Origin: Vicingaceae bacterium
GTDB taxonomy: Bacteria; Bacteroidota; Bacteroidia; Flavobacteriales_E; Vicingaceae
NCBI GenBank assembly: GCA_028245195.1
Contig: JAOKCF010000001.1
Span: 354,326-418,325, forward strand
Direction of reading: 5' to 3'
DNA length: 64,000 nt
A program made the translations under genes and the position numbers. Shown piece by piece: positions 1 through 9,945 of this stretch. Numbering within the stretch: the stretch's first letter is position 1; every line of letters starts with the position of its first letter. The notes beneath the pieces are model-generated. The model made no database searches, was not told where the DNA came from, and saw only the letters and a program-made list of their open reading frames with translations.

Positions 1-3000
1 GTTTAATATATAAACAACAGGAATCGTATCTAAAGTAGCTGTTCCTAAGTTGGAAATTTCAACCGTTACTGAATCAGCAGTACCTAATCCACAACCTGAA
101 GTTGGTGAAAGAATGTCTGTTACTCCTCCATCTTCTGGACTTGGCTCAAATACTCTTACGTCATCTACAGCCATATCAGATGTAAAGCTAGTTCCTCTTA
201 TTCCAACAAACTTCAACACTATTGAATTACCTCCGTAACCTGCTAATGTGTGAGTATAAGGAGTCCACGGATCTGTTTGAACAGCTGTCTGCTGACCTAC
301 TAAAGTGTTTAATTGATTTAACACACCGTTTGAATCAACATATACTTCCATGCTGCCCATCGCTGCTCCGTGCATGTGGATAAAATACTCTAATACAACC
401 ACACTTTGAGTTGGATCGATGAAAATAGGTGGAGAAACTAAAGTATCTACACCAGCACCTGTCGAAGTCTCGAGATAAATAAATTTACCAACGGCTGTAC
501 CAGTTGTATTATCTGCCACTGGTCCTGTACCAGTAGAACCTGTTCTATTATTTGGCTGCCAATTTGGTCCGGTTGTACCATTTCTATTTATCCAACCTTC
601 TTCAAATACGCTTGTACCGATAGTGAAACCTTCAAAATCTTGAAAGTACGGAACTCCATTCGCAGTACCAAAGGCAAATGGTCCTAACCAAATTGAAGTA
701 TCGCCTCTACCACAAATCTCTCTTGTGTAGAATTCATACGCTGTACTTGGAGTTAACCCTGTTATTGTAACACTATCTAATGCTGTTCTTATAACTGTTC
801 CAGTTCCTTGACCGGCTCCGGCCAATACTACTTCGTACTGATAGTCTATCGTTACACCATCCCAGAAAATATCTGCAGAAGTTAAGGTAATGTTAGTTGC
901 ACCTAAGTTGACTGATGGTGGACATAGTGGAGGATTAAATTCATCCGCACCAGGATCAACAACTGTTGAACCTGCCAATGGTCTTGAATCACCATCAATA
1001 TCTACCGTAATCGGCACAGAGTTGTCTCCAGCTCCATTAATGAATGATCCGATTATGTGTAAATCAGTAGTTGATAAAAACTGTGGATCTCCGTCTAATG
1101 AAGAAGCGTTAAATGCAGGCTGTGCTGTTTGATAAGACAATAAATCAGCATATGTCGAAGCAGTTATATTCAACAAAGTTGAACCACCTGTGTAATACAC
1201 GTTGTTATCCATCTTAGTGAAGATTGTATCAGGAATCCCTCCTAATTCTAATGCTTCTGTCGCAGCCGAATAAAATACATTGTTCCTTACATCAAAATTA
1301 TCAATGATGTTAGTAGCATTCGTTGTAATCTGCACAGCCGGGTTTGTTGTACCGTAAGTAGCTACACTGTTGTGAAAGAAATCTACTTCTGTTTCGTACA
1401 AGAAATAAATTCCCCAATCTGTATTAGAAATAACCATGTTATTGGAAACTCTATTCTTACCATTTAATGTTGGAGCATTCACACCAAAGTTATAGAAGTA
1501 GATTCCGTAATCACTTGCATGAATGTAGTTTCCAGACACATTATAGTTGCTACTGTAATACAAATACATACCATCACCGTTAATTTGACCTCTTGTTGCT
1601 TGGTCTAGGGTGTTGTTAGTATACTCTAATGAATCTTGGTAAAAAATGTAACTACCGTAATAATAAACACTGTCTATTTCATTGTTGTGAATAATGTTTC
1701 CAACACAAGACCCCGGAGCCGAAGCACCATACAAGTAGATAGAATAATATCCACCTACCATAAGGTTGTTCTGTAATACATTGTAACTACCTATACCATT
1801 CGAAGAAATACTACTCGTAGTCCCTGAAATAATATAGTTCGTATTGGTAGAGGTAGAGTTTGGATTTGCCCAGAGAATGTTACTCTCAAATGTGTTGTGA
1901 GAAGAATTATTCAATAGAATAGATGCGCCATTCAGCGCTGTAGCTTCTATTCTCATGTTTCGAATCGTAATGTAATCTGTTCCTACAATTGTAACCGTAC
2001 CATAATTGCTTGAGTTATTATGGCTCAATGTAGTTGTAGATGAATCTCCACCATCAATGGTCAATGTATTTACTGATGACATTCCAGGTACATTATTTAA
2101 ACTAAAACTCTCGTTGTAAGTACCCGGAGCTACATTTACCACAACTGAACCACAAGCACCATAATTATTCAACACTTGCTCTAACTGAGCAAAAGAGGTA
2201 AAGTTGGTTGCTGAGGAAGGTAATGCAGGGTCTAAGGTAATTGTACCTGCTAAACCTGTTTGCAAACCTGCTATTTTCAATGTATCATCACCATTAAACT
2301 GATCAGCTGCATTGTTTGGTCTGTTCGTGTAAAACTCTAAGTTATATACTAGAGTTGAACTAATGTTCAAGGTAGCTAATGAAACCGCAGCTGTATCGCC
2401 TGGTAAAATAGTACTGACATACATTACAGAATCTAAGATTCCATTTACATCCCATACCACGTTTACTGAATCGATAATGCTTGAACCAAAGTTCTTCACT
2501 CCTATAACAGGAGTTACAGGACCTGGACAAATGTTTCCTACAGGATTTTGAAGCTCAATAACGCCTGCGTTCAATGGTAAAACAGGATCAATCGTTACAT
2601 CATCAATGGACATGTCAGATGTAAAGCTAGTTCCTCTTATTCCAACAAATACGAGTTGAACAGACTTGCCTTGATAACCATTCAACAGCGTTGAAAAGCG
2701 AATAAAACCATCTGCTTGATTTGCTTGCTGCTGACCAACAAGAGAAGTTAATAAGTTTCTAGTTCCGTTTGTATCGGCATACACTTCTAACGTTCCCATT
2801 GCCGCTCCAAACATGTGATAAGAAAATCCAACTTCTACAGTGGTCAAACTAGGATTCACAAAAATAGGTGGAGAGAATAAAGTATCTACCCCAGCTCCTG
2901 TGGAAGTTTCTAAATATACATACATACCACCGACAGCAGTTGGAGTCGTATTATCAAAGAACGGACCGGTATTACTTGAATTTTCATTCGCTCCGGTTGC

Positions 3001-4227
3001 ATCTTCTGCTTCCCAATCTGGACCAGATCCAAATCGAGACCAACCTTCAGGTGCTGTATTGGCCAAGTTACCTGGCGTCCAATTTTCAAAATCTTGAGAG
3101 AAAGGAATTCCGTAAGAGGTGTTAAATGATTGTGGACCTACGAATGCAGAAATATCTCCTGACCCACAATTGGAACGCACATATACATCGTATGTTGCAC
3201 CTTGAGAAAGTCCGCTAATTGTAAAATTAGGAGTTGCTGAAGAACCAGAAGTTCCTGTTCCAATGGCAAAACCAAGAGGACCAAACTCGTAATCAACAGT
3301 TCCTGCTCCGCCAACGGCATTTACATCTACACTGTTCAACGTTGCATTACTAAAAGTAATATTTGTCGGTGCTGCTGCAGTTTGAACTGCTACATTTGCA
3401 GTATCGTTAAAATTAAGTGTATCTAACTGTCCGTTTGGATTAGAAGTATAAACTTGAAGATTGGATACTCCTGCAGCAAAAGCTGCATTGCCCAAAATAA
3501 CTTGAGCTGTGCTTGAACCTGCTCCTGAAATAGTATCTAATAATCCTATGAATTTTACTACTGGCTGTGCAACACCGTTTACTGACCAATTTACTTCAAC
3601 AGAATCAATTTGATTGATTCCAAAATTTGCAATAGTCGCCACAACATTCTGTGTTCCTGCGCAATACACTGTAGGAGAATCTAATGCTAAAACAGCTGCA
3701 TCGTGCAAACCACTTGGCGCTTCTAAAACTTCAATCTCTCTAAAGTTCATATTACTTGTTTGACCAGTACCTGGAATAAACGAAGTAATTCTAAATCGAT
3801 CTGATGATAATTTACCAATTCCGACTCTATTGATACAGTTCTGCGGTAAGTTAGCAAAATTGCTGTGCGTTACCCAAGCAGCACCATCCCAAAACTGAAC
3901 AGTCGCTCCAGTTAGGAAACGAGCGTTGTTTTGAGCATGATGAATTATCAATGAATCGAATGAACGAACCGATGGAAAAACCCACTCGATGTAATTTACC
4001 CCAGGCACAAGTGAAGGGGGTGTTGCTGTAGAAATCCACATTTGTTGCGTCCCACATGTGCCTAAGTTTAAATCGTTAAGCGTACTACATGCTCCTGTGT
4101 TACAGGTCGATGCTGTCACCGTTGCCAACGGTGCAATGTTTGTTTGCGCATTTCCTGATGTGGGAGCCATATAAAATAAGGCACCTACTAGAAATCCGAA
4201 TATTTTAGATAGTCTAATTTTTTTCAT
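1..4227 (-). CDS. Giant secreted multidomain surface protein (partial, 3' end outside window)
   Basis: The frame is open from an ATG at 4227 to the left edge, giving 1409 residues and no C-terminus. Residues 1-28 are a signal peptide ending in NAQ. By eye the order is: a discoidin-like domain (about 31-175), a CARDB-like beta-sandwich (182-285), a fibronectin III domain (287-353), a MAM-like domain (363-545), a second CARDB-like domain (550-646), a right-handed beta-helix rich in Asn and Tyr (660-1016), a second FN3 (1103-1180), a second MAM-like domain (1176-1356) and the start of a third CARDB-like domain. This architecture is typical of Bacteroidota adhesins or matrix proteins exported by T9SS, so a sorting domain beyond the window is expected but not seen. 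The ligand is unknown. No frameshift was found where I checked the frame. Confidence 0.85.
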   Translation of the reverse strand, partial: MKKIRLSKIFGFLVGALFYMAPTSGNAQTNIAPLATVTASTCNTGACSTLNDLNLGTCGTQQMWISTATPPSLVPGVNYIEWVFPSVRSFDSLIIHHAQNNARFLTGATVQFWDGAAWVTHSNFANLPQNCINRVGIGKLSSDRFRITSFIPGTGQTSNMNFREIEVLEAPSGLHDAAVLALDSPTVYCAGTQNVVATIANFGINQIDSVEVNWSVNGVAQPVVKFIGLLDTISGAGSSTAQVILGNAAFAAGVSNLQVYTSNPNGQLDTLNFNDTANVAVQTAAAPTNITFSNATLNSVDVNAVGGAGTVDYEFGPLGFAIGTGTSGSSATPNFTISGLSQGATYDVYVRSNCGSGDISAFVGPQSFNTSYGIPFSQDFENWTPGNLANTAPEGWSRFGSGPDWEAEDATGANENSSNTGPFFDNTTPTAVGGMYVYLETSTGAGVDTLFSPPIFVNPSLTTVEVGFSYHMFGAAMGTLEVYADTNGTRNLLTSLVGQQQANQADGFIRFSTLLNGYQGKSVQLVFVGIRGTSFTSDMSIDDVTIDPVLPLNAGVIELQNPVGNICPGPVTPVIGVKNFGSSIIDSVNVVWDVNGILDSVMYVSTILPGDTAAVSLATLNISSTLVYNLEFYTNRPNNAADQFNGDDTLKIAGLQTGLAGTITLDPALPSSATNFTSFAQLEQVLNNYGACGSVVVNVAPGTYNESFSLNNVPGMSSVNTLTIDGGDSSTTTLSHNNSSNYGTVTIVGTDYITIRNMRIEATALNGASILLNNSSHNTFESNILWANPNSTSTNTNYIISGTTSSISSNGIGSYNVLQNNLMVGGYYSIYLYGASAPGSCVGNIIHNNEIDSVYYYGSYIFYQDSLEYTNNTLDQATRGQINGDGMYLYYSSNYNVSGNYIHASDYGIYFYNFGVNAPTLNGKNRVSNNMVISNTDWGIYFLYETEVDFFHNSVATYGTTNPAVQITTNATNIIDNFDVRNNVFYSAATEALELGGIPDTIFTKMDNNVYYTGGSTLLNITASTYADLLSYQTAQPAFNASSLDGDPQFLSTTDLHIIGSFINGAGDNSVPITVDIDGDSRPLAGSTVVDPGADEFNPPLCPPSVNLGATNITLTSADIFWDGVTIDYQYEVVLAGAGQGTGTVIRTALDSVTITGLTPSTAYEFYTREICGRGDTSIWLGPFAFGTANGVPYFQDFEGFTIGTSVFEEGWINRNGTTGPNWQPNNRTGSTGTGPVADNTTGTAVGKFIYLETSTGAGVDTLVSPPIFIDPTQSVVVLEYFIHMHGAAMGSMEVYVDSNGVLNQLNTLVGQQTAVQTDPWTPYTHTLAGYGGNSIVLKFVGIRGTSFTSDMAVDDVRVFEPSPEDGGVTDILSPTSGCGLGTADSVTVEISNLGTATLDTIPVVYILN
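176..210. repeat. 35-bp exact repeat, copy 1 (MAM domain 2)
   Basis: These 35 bases are identical to 2615-2649. They encode the same end-of-domain segment of the two MAM-like domains. The two copies lie 2439 bp apart, which is exactly 813 codons, so they are in frame with each other. This indicates internal duplication or gene conversion. Confidence 0.8.
2615..2649. repeat. 35-bp exact repeat, copy 2 (MAM domain 1)
   Basis: This is the partner of the repeat at 176-210. The surrounding MAM-like modules are similar but not identical, so this stretch is the best preserved part of an older module duplication. Confidence 0.8.
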
Positions 4228-4416
4228 ATTTAAAATTTTGGTTAATAAAAAAATATTTGAGCCAGGAAGATATGAAAAATTTCAATTTCAAAATGGTTTA
4301 TCAACAAGTTAACATCAATAAAAAAGAAATTTAACATATTGAAATCAAAAAAAAGCTTGTTTCTTAGATAATTGGATTTAGAAATTTCAGGCATACCTTA
4401 TGCTAAAATTCTAAAA

Positions 4417-4760
4417 TCAATAATGTTTCACAGCCAAATCAAACACTTCTCGGATAATTTGAAATGGAATATCTTGTTCTCACTGAATAAACAGCAATTT
4501 AAATCGTTTTCGGTTTCCTTGAAAAAGTGCAGGATGTTAGATTTTATTCCCTGCAGCAATTGAGATATAGGGTTGATTGGTTTTTTTGTCTTTCCGCAAG
4601 TAGCAAAACATTTTCCATTTAAACATGAAAAAAGGTAAGCCGTATTTAAAGTCTATTGCAATTTCAGGGTGATACGCCCGAATAATATCCGCAATGCCAA
4701 AAAACAAGAGCGATTGGGCTCCTCCTGCTGGAGATAAAAGTTGAATAATTCAGGAAGCAC
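4417..4760 (-). pseudogene. Degraded DUF1801 (YdhG-like) gene
   Basis: The minus strand reads as a DUF1801-type protein through three lesions. The N-terminal part (LPELFNFYLQQEEPNRSCF, then LALR) runs in one frame to about 4690. A one-base deletion near 4688-4690 then shifts into the frame carrying IIRAYHPEIAIDFKYGLPFF and CYLRKDKKTNQPYISIAAGN. Two in-frame stops follow, TAA at 4537-4539 and TGA at 4480-4482, with recognisable family sequence (HPALFQGNRKRFKLLFIQ, then EQDIPFQIIREVFDLA) after each. A final TGA lies at 4417-4419. No start codon is visible and the fragment begins right behind the stop of the neighbouring gene. DUF1801 proteins are small cytoplasmic proteins of poorly known function. 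Family assignment is from memory of the conserved GxPF and KMxCYL pattern. Confidence 0.75.
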
Positions 4761-4762
4761 AG

Positions 4763-6466
4763 CTAGTTTTTAACTACTTTAAATACCTTCCGCTCTGTTA
4801 AATCTAGCAGCAGTTCAACGAAGTAAACTCCCATTTGGCCTTCAACTACTGTATCAATGAATTGCACATTTTTATAGTTCCGCTCTTGGCCTAACCTTCC
4901 TTGCTGATCGTAAATCTTCATCTCTACGGTTTTGTGCGCTTTTTCAAAATCAACTCTTATCCTAGCTCGACTTGGGTTGGGATATACTTTTACGCTTGCA
5001 TCATTTTCTTCCATTAGCTCATGGAAGCCAACCAAAAGCGAAGGGTTGTGTCTTTGAATAAAAATATCAGACTGTCCTATGGATGTTCTGTTATTGACCA
5101 ACGACGATGGATCAAAATCTACCGTTCCTTCAAAACTTCCTGCTGTGTATAAATTATTTTGCTGATCTACAAATATGCAGTTAGAAGTGCTTTTTGAATT
5201 GCCTGAAATTTGTTGCACCCAGACAAAACTACCCACAGTGTCCAATTGATACACGTAATGATCATAATTGCCCTGAGCTACCAGATTGAACGAAACAGAG
5301 GTGTCTGGATCAAAATCTACTGTATCTCTAAAAAACCCGGTTACATATACCTTGTATAAATTATCAATTGCAATGTCAACAACTTGATCGTCTCCTACCC
5401 CACCTATTTTATTTACCCAAGAGTAATTACCAGTAGAACTTAATTGCAGAACAAACCCATCCGTATTATTAGCCGTCAACTGACTAACGCCTAACCCTGG
5501 GTCAAAATCACAGCTCCCTTCAAAAGCTCCTACAAGGTATATTTTACCTGTACCATCAACTTCTACAGCAAGAATTTCATCGACCCCATTACCTCCTATT
5601 TTTTTCACCCAATTAAATGAAAGATTACTATCTAACTTTAGAATAAAGGCATCTAATAATCCGGATGAAGTTAACGTGTCGGTAGCACTTGTCGGATTAA
5701 AATCTACTTGAGAACCAAAACTGCCACTTACCAATAAATGACCTTGGTTATCCATTTTCAAATCCGTACAAAAATCTGGACCTACTCCACCAAAAGGATA
5801 AACAGATTTGAAGTTACCAGAGAGTCCTAGTTTTAGTACAAAAACATCTTGTACACTATTTCCAATAATTTGCTGTATTCCAGATCCCGGATCAAAGTCT
5901 GCACTTCCTTCAAAACTACCTGCAATAAACACGTTCGAATCTCTGCCAATGATTATACTTGACCCATAATCTACTCCGGGGCCCCCAACGCCCTTTGCCC
6001 AAATAAAATTACCCCAATCATCATACTTAGCGACAAAAATATCTCCTTGTGGATCCGTTGATATCAGATCAAAATTGTTTGATGTTGGATTAAAGTCTGC
6101 AGTTCCAGTGAACAACCCTGTGATGTAAAAATTGTCTTGAGCATCAGTTGCCACCCCCTTCACCTGTATACTGCCGGTTCCACCAATATGCCTCAGCCAT
6201 ATCAATTGTCCCGCAGCGGTTTGCTTGGTAATAAAACAATCACCCCTCCAAGGATAAAGATTGTAAGTCGTTCCCCTCCATGTAAAAGAAGCGGAATCCT
6301 TAATTATTCCTGAAGTAATAATATTTCCCGATTGATCTTCTGTAATTGCAGTTGATCCGTCTTTTGCGATAGAGCCAAAACTAAGAATCCATGCATTTGA
6401 TTGCGCAATACTTTGATAACAAAGAAATATTCCAACAATAAAAATAATTGATCTTAACTGCTTCAT
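4763..6466 (-). CDS. Secreted SBBP-type beta-propeller repeat protein with T9SS type A sorting domain
   Basis: This is a 567-residue protein with a signal peptide ending in SIAQ (about residue 22). Residues 30-480 hold about eight repeats built on GGVG(x)D, followed by a Val/Ile-rich strand and a F(x)G(s)xDFDP motif, as in SBBP/beta-propeller proteins. The last 75 residues start with VKVYPNPSRARIRVDF and match the type A C-terminal domain that directs proteins through the type IX secretion system. The mature protein should therefore sit at the cell surface or be released. The start lies 26 bp from the end of gap, so it may be co-transcribed with gap or have its own promoter. The ligand or substrate is unknown. 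Confidence 0.85.
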   Translation of the reverse strand: MKQLRSIIFIVGIFLCYQSIAQSNAWILSFGSIAKDGSTAITEDQSGNIITSGIIKDSASFTWRGTTYNLYPWRGDCFITKQTAAGQLIWLRHIGGTGSIQVKGVATDAQDNFYITGLFTGTADFNPTSNNFDLISTDPQGDIFVAKYDDWGNFIWAKGVGGPGVDYGSSIIIGRDSNVFIAGSFEGSADFDPGSGIQQIIGNSVQDVFVLKLGLSGNFKSVYPFGGVGPDFCTDLKMDNQGHLLVSGSFGSQVDFNPTSATDTLTSSGLLDAFILKLDSNLSFNWVKKIGGNGVDEILAVEVDGTGKIYLVGAFEGSCDFDPGLGVSQLTANNTDGFVLQLSSTGNYSWVNKIGGVGDDQVVDIAIDNLYKVYVTGFFRDTVDFDPDTSVSFNLVAQGNYDHYVYQLDTVGSFVWVQQISGNSKSTSNCIFVDQQNNLYTAGSFEGTVDFDPSSLVNNRTSIGQSDIFIQRHNPSLLVGFHELMEENDASVKVYPNPSRARIRVDFEKAHKTVEMKIYDQQGRLGQERNYKNVQFIDTVVEGQMGVYFVELLLDLTERKVFKVVKN

Positions 6467-6492
6467 TCTGCATAAAAATAAGAAAATATACC

Positions 6493-7494
<1,002 letters not shown>

Positions 7495-7503
7495 TTATAG
7501 TAT

Positions 7504-7511
7504 CAAAAGTA
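7504..7511 (-). promoter_or_regulatory. Candidate -7 promoter element of gap
   Basis: On the minus strand this reads TACTTTTG, an exact match to the Bacteroidota -7 consensus TAnnTTTG, 21 bp before the gap start codon. No TTTG lies at the expected -33 spacing, so the call rests on one half of the promoter. Confidence 0.45.
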
Positions 7512-7637
7512 AGATTAGAAAGCAATTCTTGAAGCGGCAAGCTACTTTCATTTTTACATCTTTTTACCTTATGGTAACAAGCAGAACAACAAAAACCCTC
7601 TTTTGCTTCTGATTCAGCTCAAAAAAAAGGGCACAAA

Positions 7638-7667
7638 AAAAAGGAGTTGCAATTGCAACTCCTTTTT
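7638..7667. terminator. Palindromic intrinsic terminator after rpmH
   Basis: This is a perfect 30-bp palindrome with core GGAGTTGCAATTGCAACTCC and A/T runs on both sides, so it can act on both strands. It lies 20 bp downstream of the rpmH stop on the minus strand. Confidence 0.85.
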
Positions 7668-7687
7668 AAAAATTGTATATGAGGTTC

Positions 7688-7840
7688 TTATGCTCTTGGC
7701 TCAGCAGAAACAGTTAAACTTTTTCTACCCTTCGCTCTTCTTCTTGCTAAAACTTTTCTACCGTTTGCAGACGCCATTCTAGTTCTGAATCCGTGCTTGT
7801 TTCTTCTTTTTCTTTTCGAAGGTTGGTATGTTCTTTTCAT
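7688..7840 (-). CDS. rpmH: 50S ribosomal protein L34
   Basis: This 50-residue gene begins [19 protein letters not shown] and continues with [19 protein letters not shown], the diagnostic L34 sequence, then a short acidic tail ending EPRA. Arg and Lys make up almost half of the protein, as expected for a small rRNA-binding protein of the large subunit. The gene is monocistronic. A near-perfect promoter lies at 7872-7902 and a palindromic terminator at 7638-7667. Confidence 0.97.
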   Translation of the reverse strand: MKRTYQPSKRKRRNKHGFRTRMASANGRKVLARRRAKGRKSLTVSAEPRA

Positions 7841-7871
7841 CTCTGTTTCTTTTTTCGTTTAAAACGGAAGG

Positions 7872-7902
7872 CAAAAGTAGGATTTTAAAATCATTCTCCA
7901 AA
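7872..7902 (-). promoter_or_regulatory. Bacteroidota-type promoter of rpmH
   Basis: On the minus strand this reads TTTG (7902-7899), 19 bases, then TACTTTTG (7879-7872). Both boxes and the spacing match the Bacteroidota sigma-A promoter TTTG-N19-21-TAnnTTTG. The predicted transcript start is near 7865, giving a leader of about 25 bases. The same pair of boxes with the same spacing occurs before the initiator tRNA. Confidence 0.7.
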
Positions 7903-7950
7903 CACCTACAAGTATTTTTTTTTCTGCAAGTTTTGGGATAGATGAATGGT

Positions 7951-7958
7951 TAATTTTG
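7951..7958 (+). promoter_or_regulatory. Candidate -7 element of the ABC exporter gene
   Basis: TAATTTTG matches TAnnTTTG. It lies inside the longer possible reading frame (ATG at 7946) and 14 bp before the ATG at 7973, so it favours 7973 as the true start. The nearest upstream TTTG is 15 bp away, which is short. Confidence 0.4.
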
Positions 7959-7972
7959 CTCAAAAAAAATTC

Positions 7973-9763
7973 ATGGCAAAATTCGGAAGAAGAAGTCAAA
8001 AAGAGAGCGATGAACCCAAGAAAAAAGTGAGCAAAGAGGCCTTAAAAAAGAGCCTTCGCTTATTTAAGTATGTAAAACCTTATTCGGGAACATTTGCTAT
8101 AGGTCTTGTATTCTTGCTTTTAAGCAGTTTAGCCTCTATGGTGTTTCCCTATTTTACAGGGCAACTAGTGGATGCTGCAAAATCAGATTTAGTAGAAGAT
8201 ATTAATAAAATTGCGTTGATTCTATTAGGAGTATTCTTCTTAAATGCAGTTTTTTCTTTCTTCAGAATTTACCTTTTTGCTATTGTTACTCAAAAATCAT
8301 TGGCCGCACTGCGACAGGCAACTTACAACCATTTAGTGAAGTTAAAAATGGCCTTTTACAGCGAAAGGCGTGTTGGGGAATTGACGAGTAGAATTTCTTC
8401 AGACATCTCGTTACTTCAAGAAACGTTTACTACTACCATTGCTGAGTTTTTACGACAAATATTAGTAATTGCCATAGGAATAGGTTTGCTGACTTACATT
8501 TCAGGTAAGCTTACATTGCTTATGTTGGCATTGGTTCCTGTAGTCATCGTTATCGCTATTATTTTTGGTAAAAAGATAAAAGGGCTTTCAAAAGAAGCGC
8601 AAGATAAAATTGCTGATTCAAATGTAATTGTAGAAGAAACATTACAAGGAATAGCAACAGTGAAGGCATTTGTAAATGAAACTTTCGAATATTTAAGATA
8701 TAAGCGAAAGACTGATGATGTAATTGCCATTTCACTAAAAGCTGCAATTTGGAGAGGCGCCTTTGCTTCCTTCATTATCTTTTGCCTTTTCGGTTCTATC
8801 GTTGCTGTAATTTGGTATGGAGTAATTTTAGTTCAAGAAGGTCAGCTGAGTGTTGGTGATTTATTCACCTTTATTTTATACTCTGTTTTTGTTGGAGCAA
8901 GCTTAGGCGGCATTGCAGATTTATACTCCCAATTACAAAAAGCCATTGGTGCCACTGAGAATTTACTAGAAATTTTAGATGAAGAACAAGAATCTTCAAA
9001 AGATACTGAAAAAGAGGACAGTAAGGTTCAACTTGGAACAGTAGCTTTCGAGAATGTTTCTTTTGCCTATCCTAGTAGAAGTGATGTTTCTGTTTTAAAC
9101 GGGTTAAATTTTAATGTTGGAAGCGGGCAACAAGTCGCGCTTGTAGGTCCTTCAGGAGCGGGAAAAACAACCATTACCGCTTTGTTGCTCAAATTTTACA
9201 ATATAACATCTGGCTCTATTAAAGTGGATGGTAAAAACATCGACGATTACAAATTAAATCAGCTTCGTTCCTCAATGGCTATTGTGCCACAAGATGTAGT
9301 TCTTTTTGGAGGAACTATTTACGAGAACATATTATATGGCGATCCGGACGCGACAAAAGAACAAGTAAGAGCTGCTGCTAAAAAAGCAAATGCTTTGGAA
9401 TTTATTGAAGAATTCCCAGAGCAATTTGAAACCTTAGTTGGTGAGCGCGGAGTGCAACTTTCGGGTGGACAACGGCAACGAATTGCCATTGCAAGAGCCA
9501 TTTTAAAAAATCCTAAAATATTAATTCTAGATGAGGCGACTAGTGCGTTAGACTCAAAATCAGAAAACTTAGTGCAAGAAGCATTGGATGATTTAATGAA
9601 AGGACGAACTTCGATTGTAATTGCTCATCGCTTGTCTACCATTAAAAAAGCAGATAAAATCGTGGTGCTTAAAGAAGGAAGCGTCGCAGAAAGTGGGGCT
9701 CACGATGAATTGATAGTGAAAGAGGATGGGCTGTATAGAGATTTGAAAACCTTGCAGGTTTAA
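7973..9763 (+). CDS. ABC exporter, fused membrane and ATPase domains (MsbA/LmrA-like)
   Basis: From the ATG at 7973 the protein has 596 residues; a longer form from 7946 is possible. The first part (to about residue 310) is a six-helix exporter domain. The second is a nucleotide-binding domain with Walker A GPSGAGKTT, the signature LSGGQRQR, Walker B ILILDEATSALD and the switch histidine in IVIAHRLST. This half-transporter organisation means it works as a homodimer in the inner membrane, exporting a lipid, drug or peptide. The substrate cannot be read from sequence. It stands alone and is divergent from rpmH. Confidence 0.9.
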   Translation: MAKFGRRSQKESDEPKKKVSKEALKKSLRLFKYVKPYSGTFAIGLVFLLLSSLASMVFPYFTGQLVDAAKSDLVEDINKIALILLGVFFLNAVFSFFRIYLFAIVTQKSLAALRQATYNHLVKLKMAFYSERRVGELTSRISSDISLLQETFTTTIAEFLRQILVIAIGIGLLTYISGKLTLLMLALVPVVIVIAIIFGKKIKGLSKEAQDKIADSNVIVEETLQGIATVKAFVNETFEYLRYKRKTDDVIAISLKAAIWRGAFASFIIFCLFGSIVAVIWYGVILVQEGQLSVGDLFTFILYSVFVGASLGGIADLYSQLQKAIGATENLLEILDEEQESSKDTEKEDSKVQLGTVAFENVSFAYPSRSDVSVLNGLNFNVGSGQQVALVGPSGAGKTTITALLLKFYNITSGSIKVDGKNIDDYKLNQLRSSMAIVPQDVVLFGGTIYENILYGDPDATKEQVRAAAKKANALEFIEEFPEQFETLVGERGVQLSGGQRQRIAIARAILKNPKILILDEATSALDSKSENLVQEALDDLMKGRTSIVIAHRLSTIKKADKIVVLKEGSVAESGAHDELIVKEDGLYRDLKTLQV

Positions 9764-9945
9764 AGAATTACGAAACGTACACGTACCAATTAAGAATTGT
9801 TAATTACGAGTTACGGAATGTGCAGATAAGCGTTACAAATTTGTTATTTGGCACATAGATTCTAGCAGGCTACAACTAAAAGAATATTAATTTACCTGAT
9901 ATAGGTAAATTACATCCGTAATTAAATAAATATTTATTCTTGATT

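Noticed and set aside
2840-3125. Two overlapping plus-strand reading frames of 85 codons
   Set aside because: They lie opposite the giant surface protein, whose frame is continuous and full of domain motifs. Neither has a recognisable motif.
4372-4563. A 63-codon plus-strand reading frame
   Set aside because: The opposite strand carries readable DUF1801 sequence; the plus frame is only its shadow.
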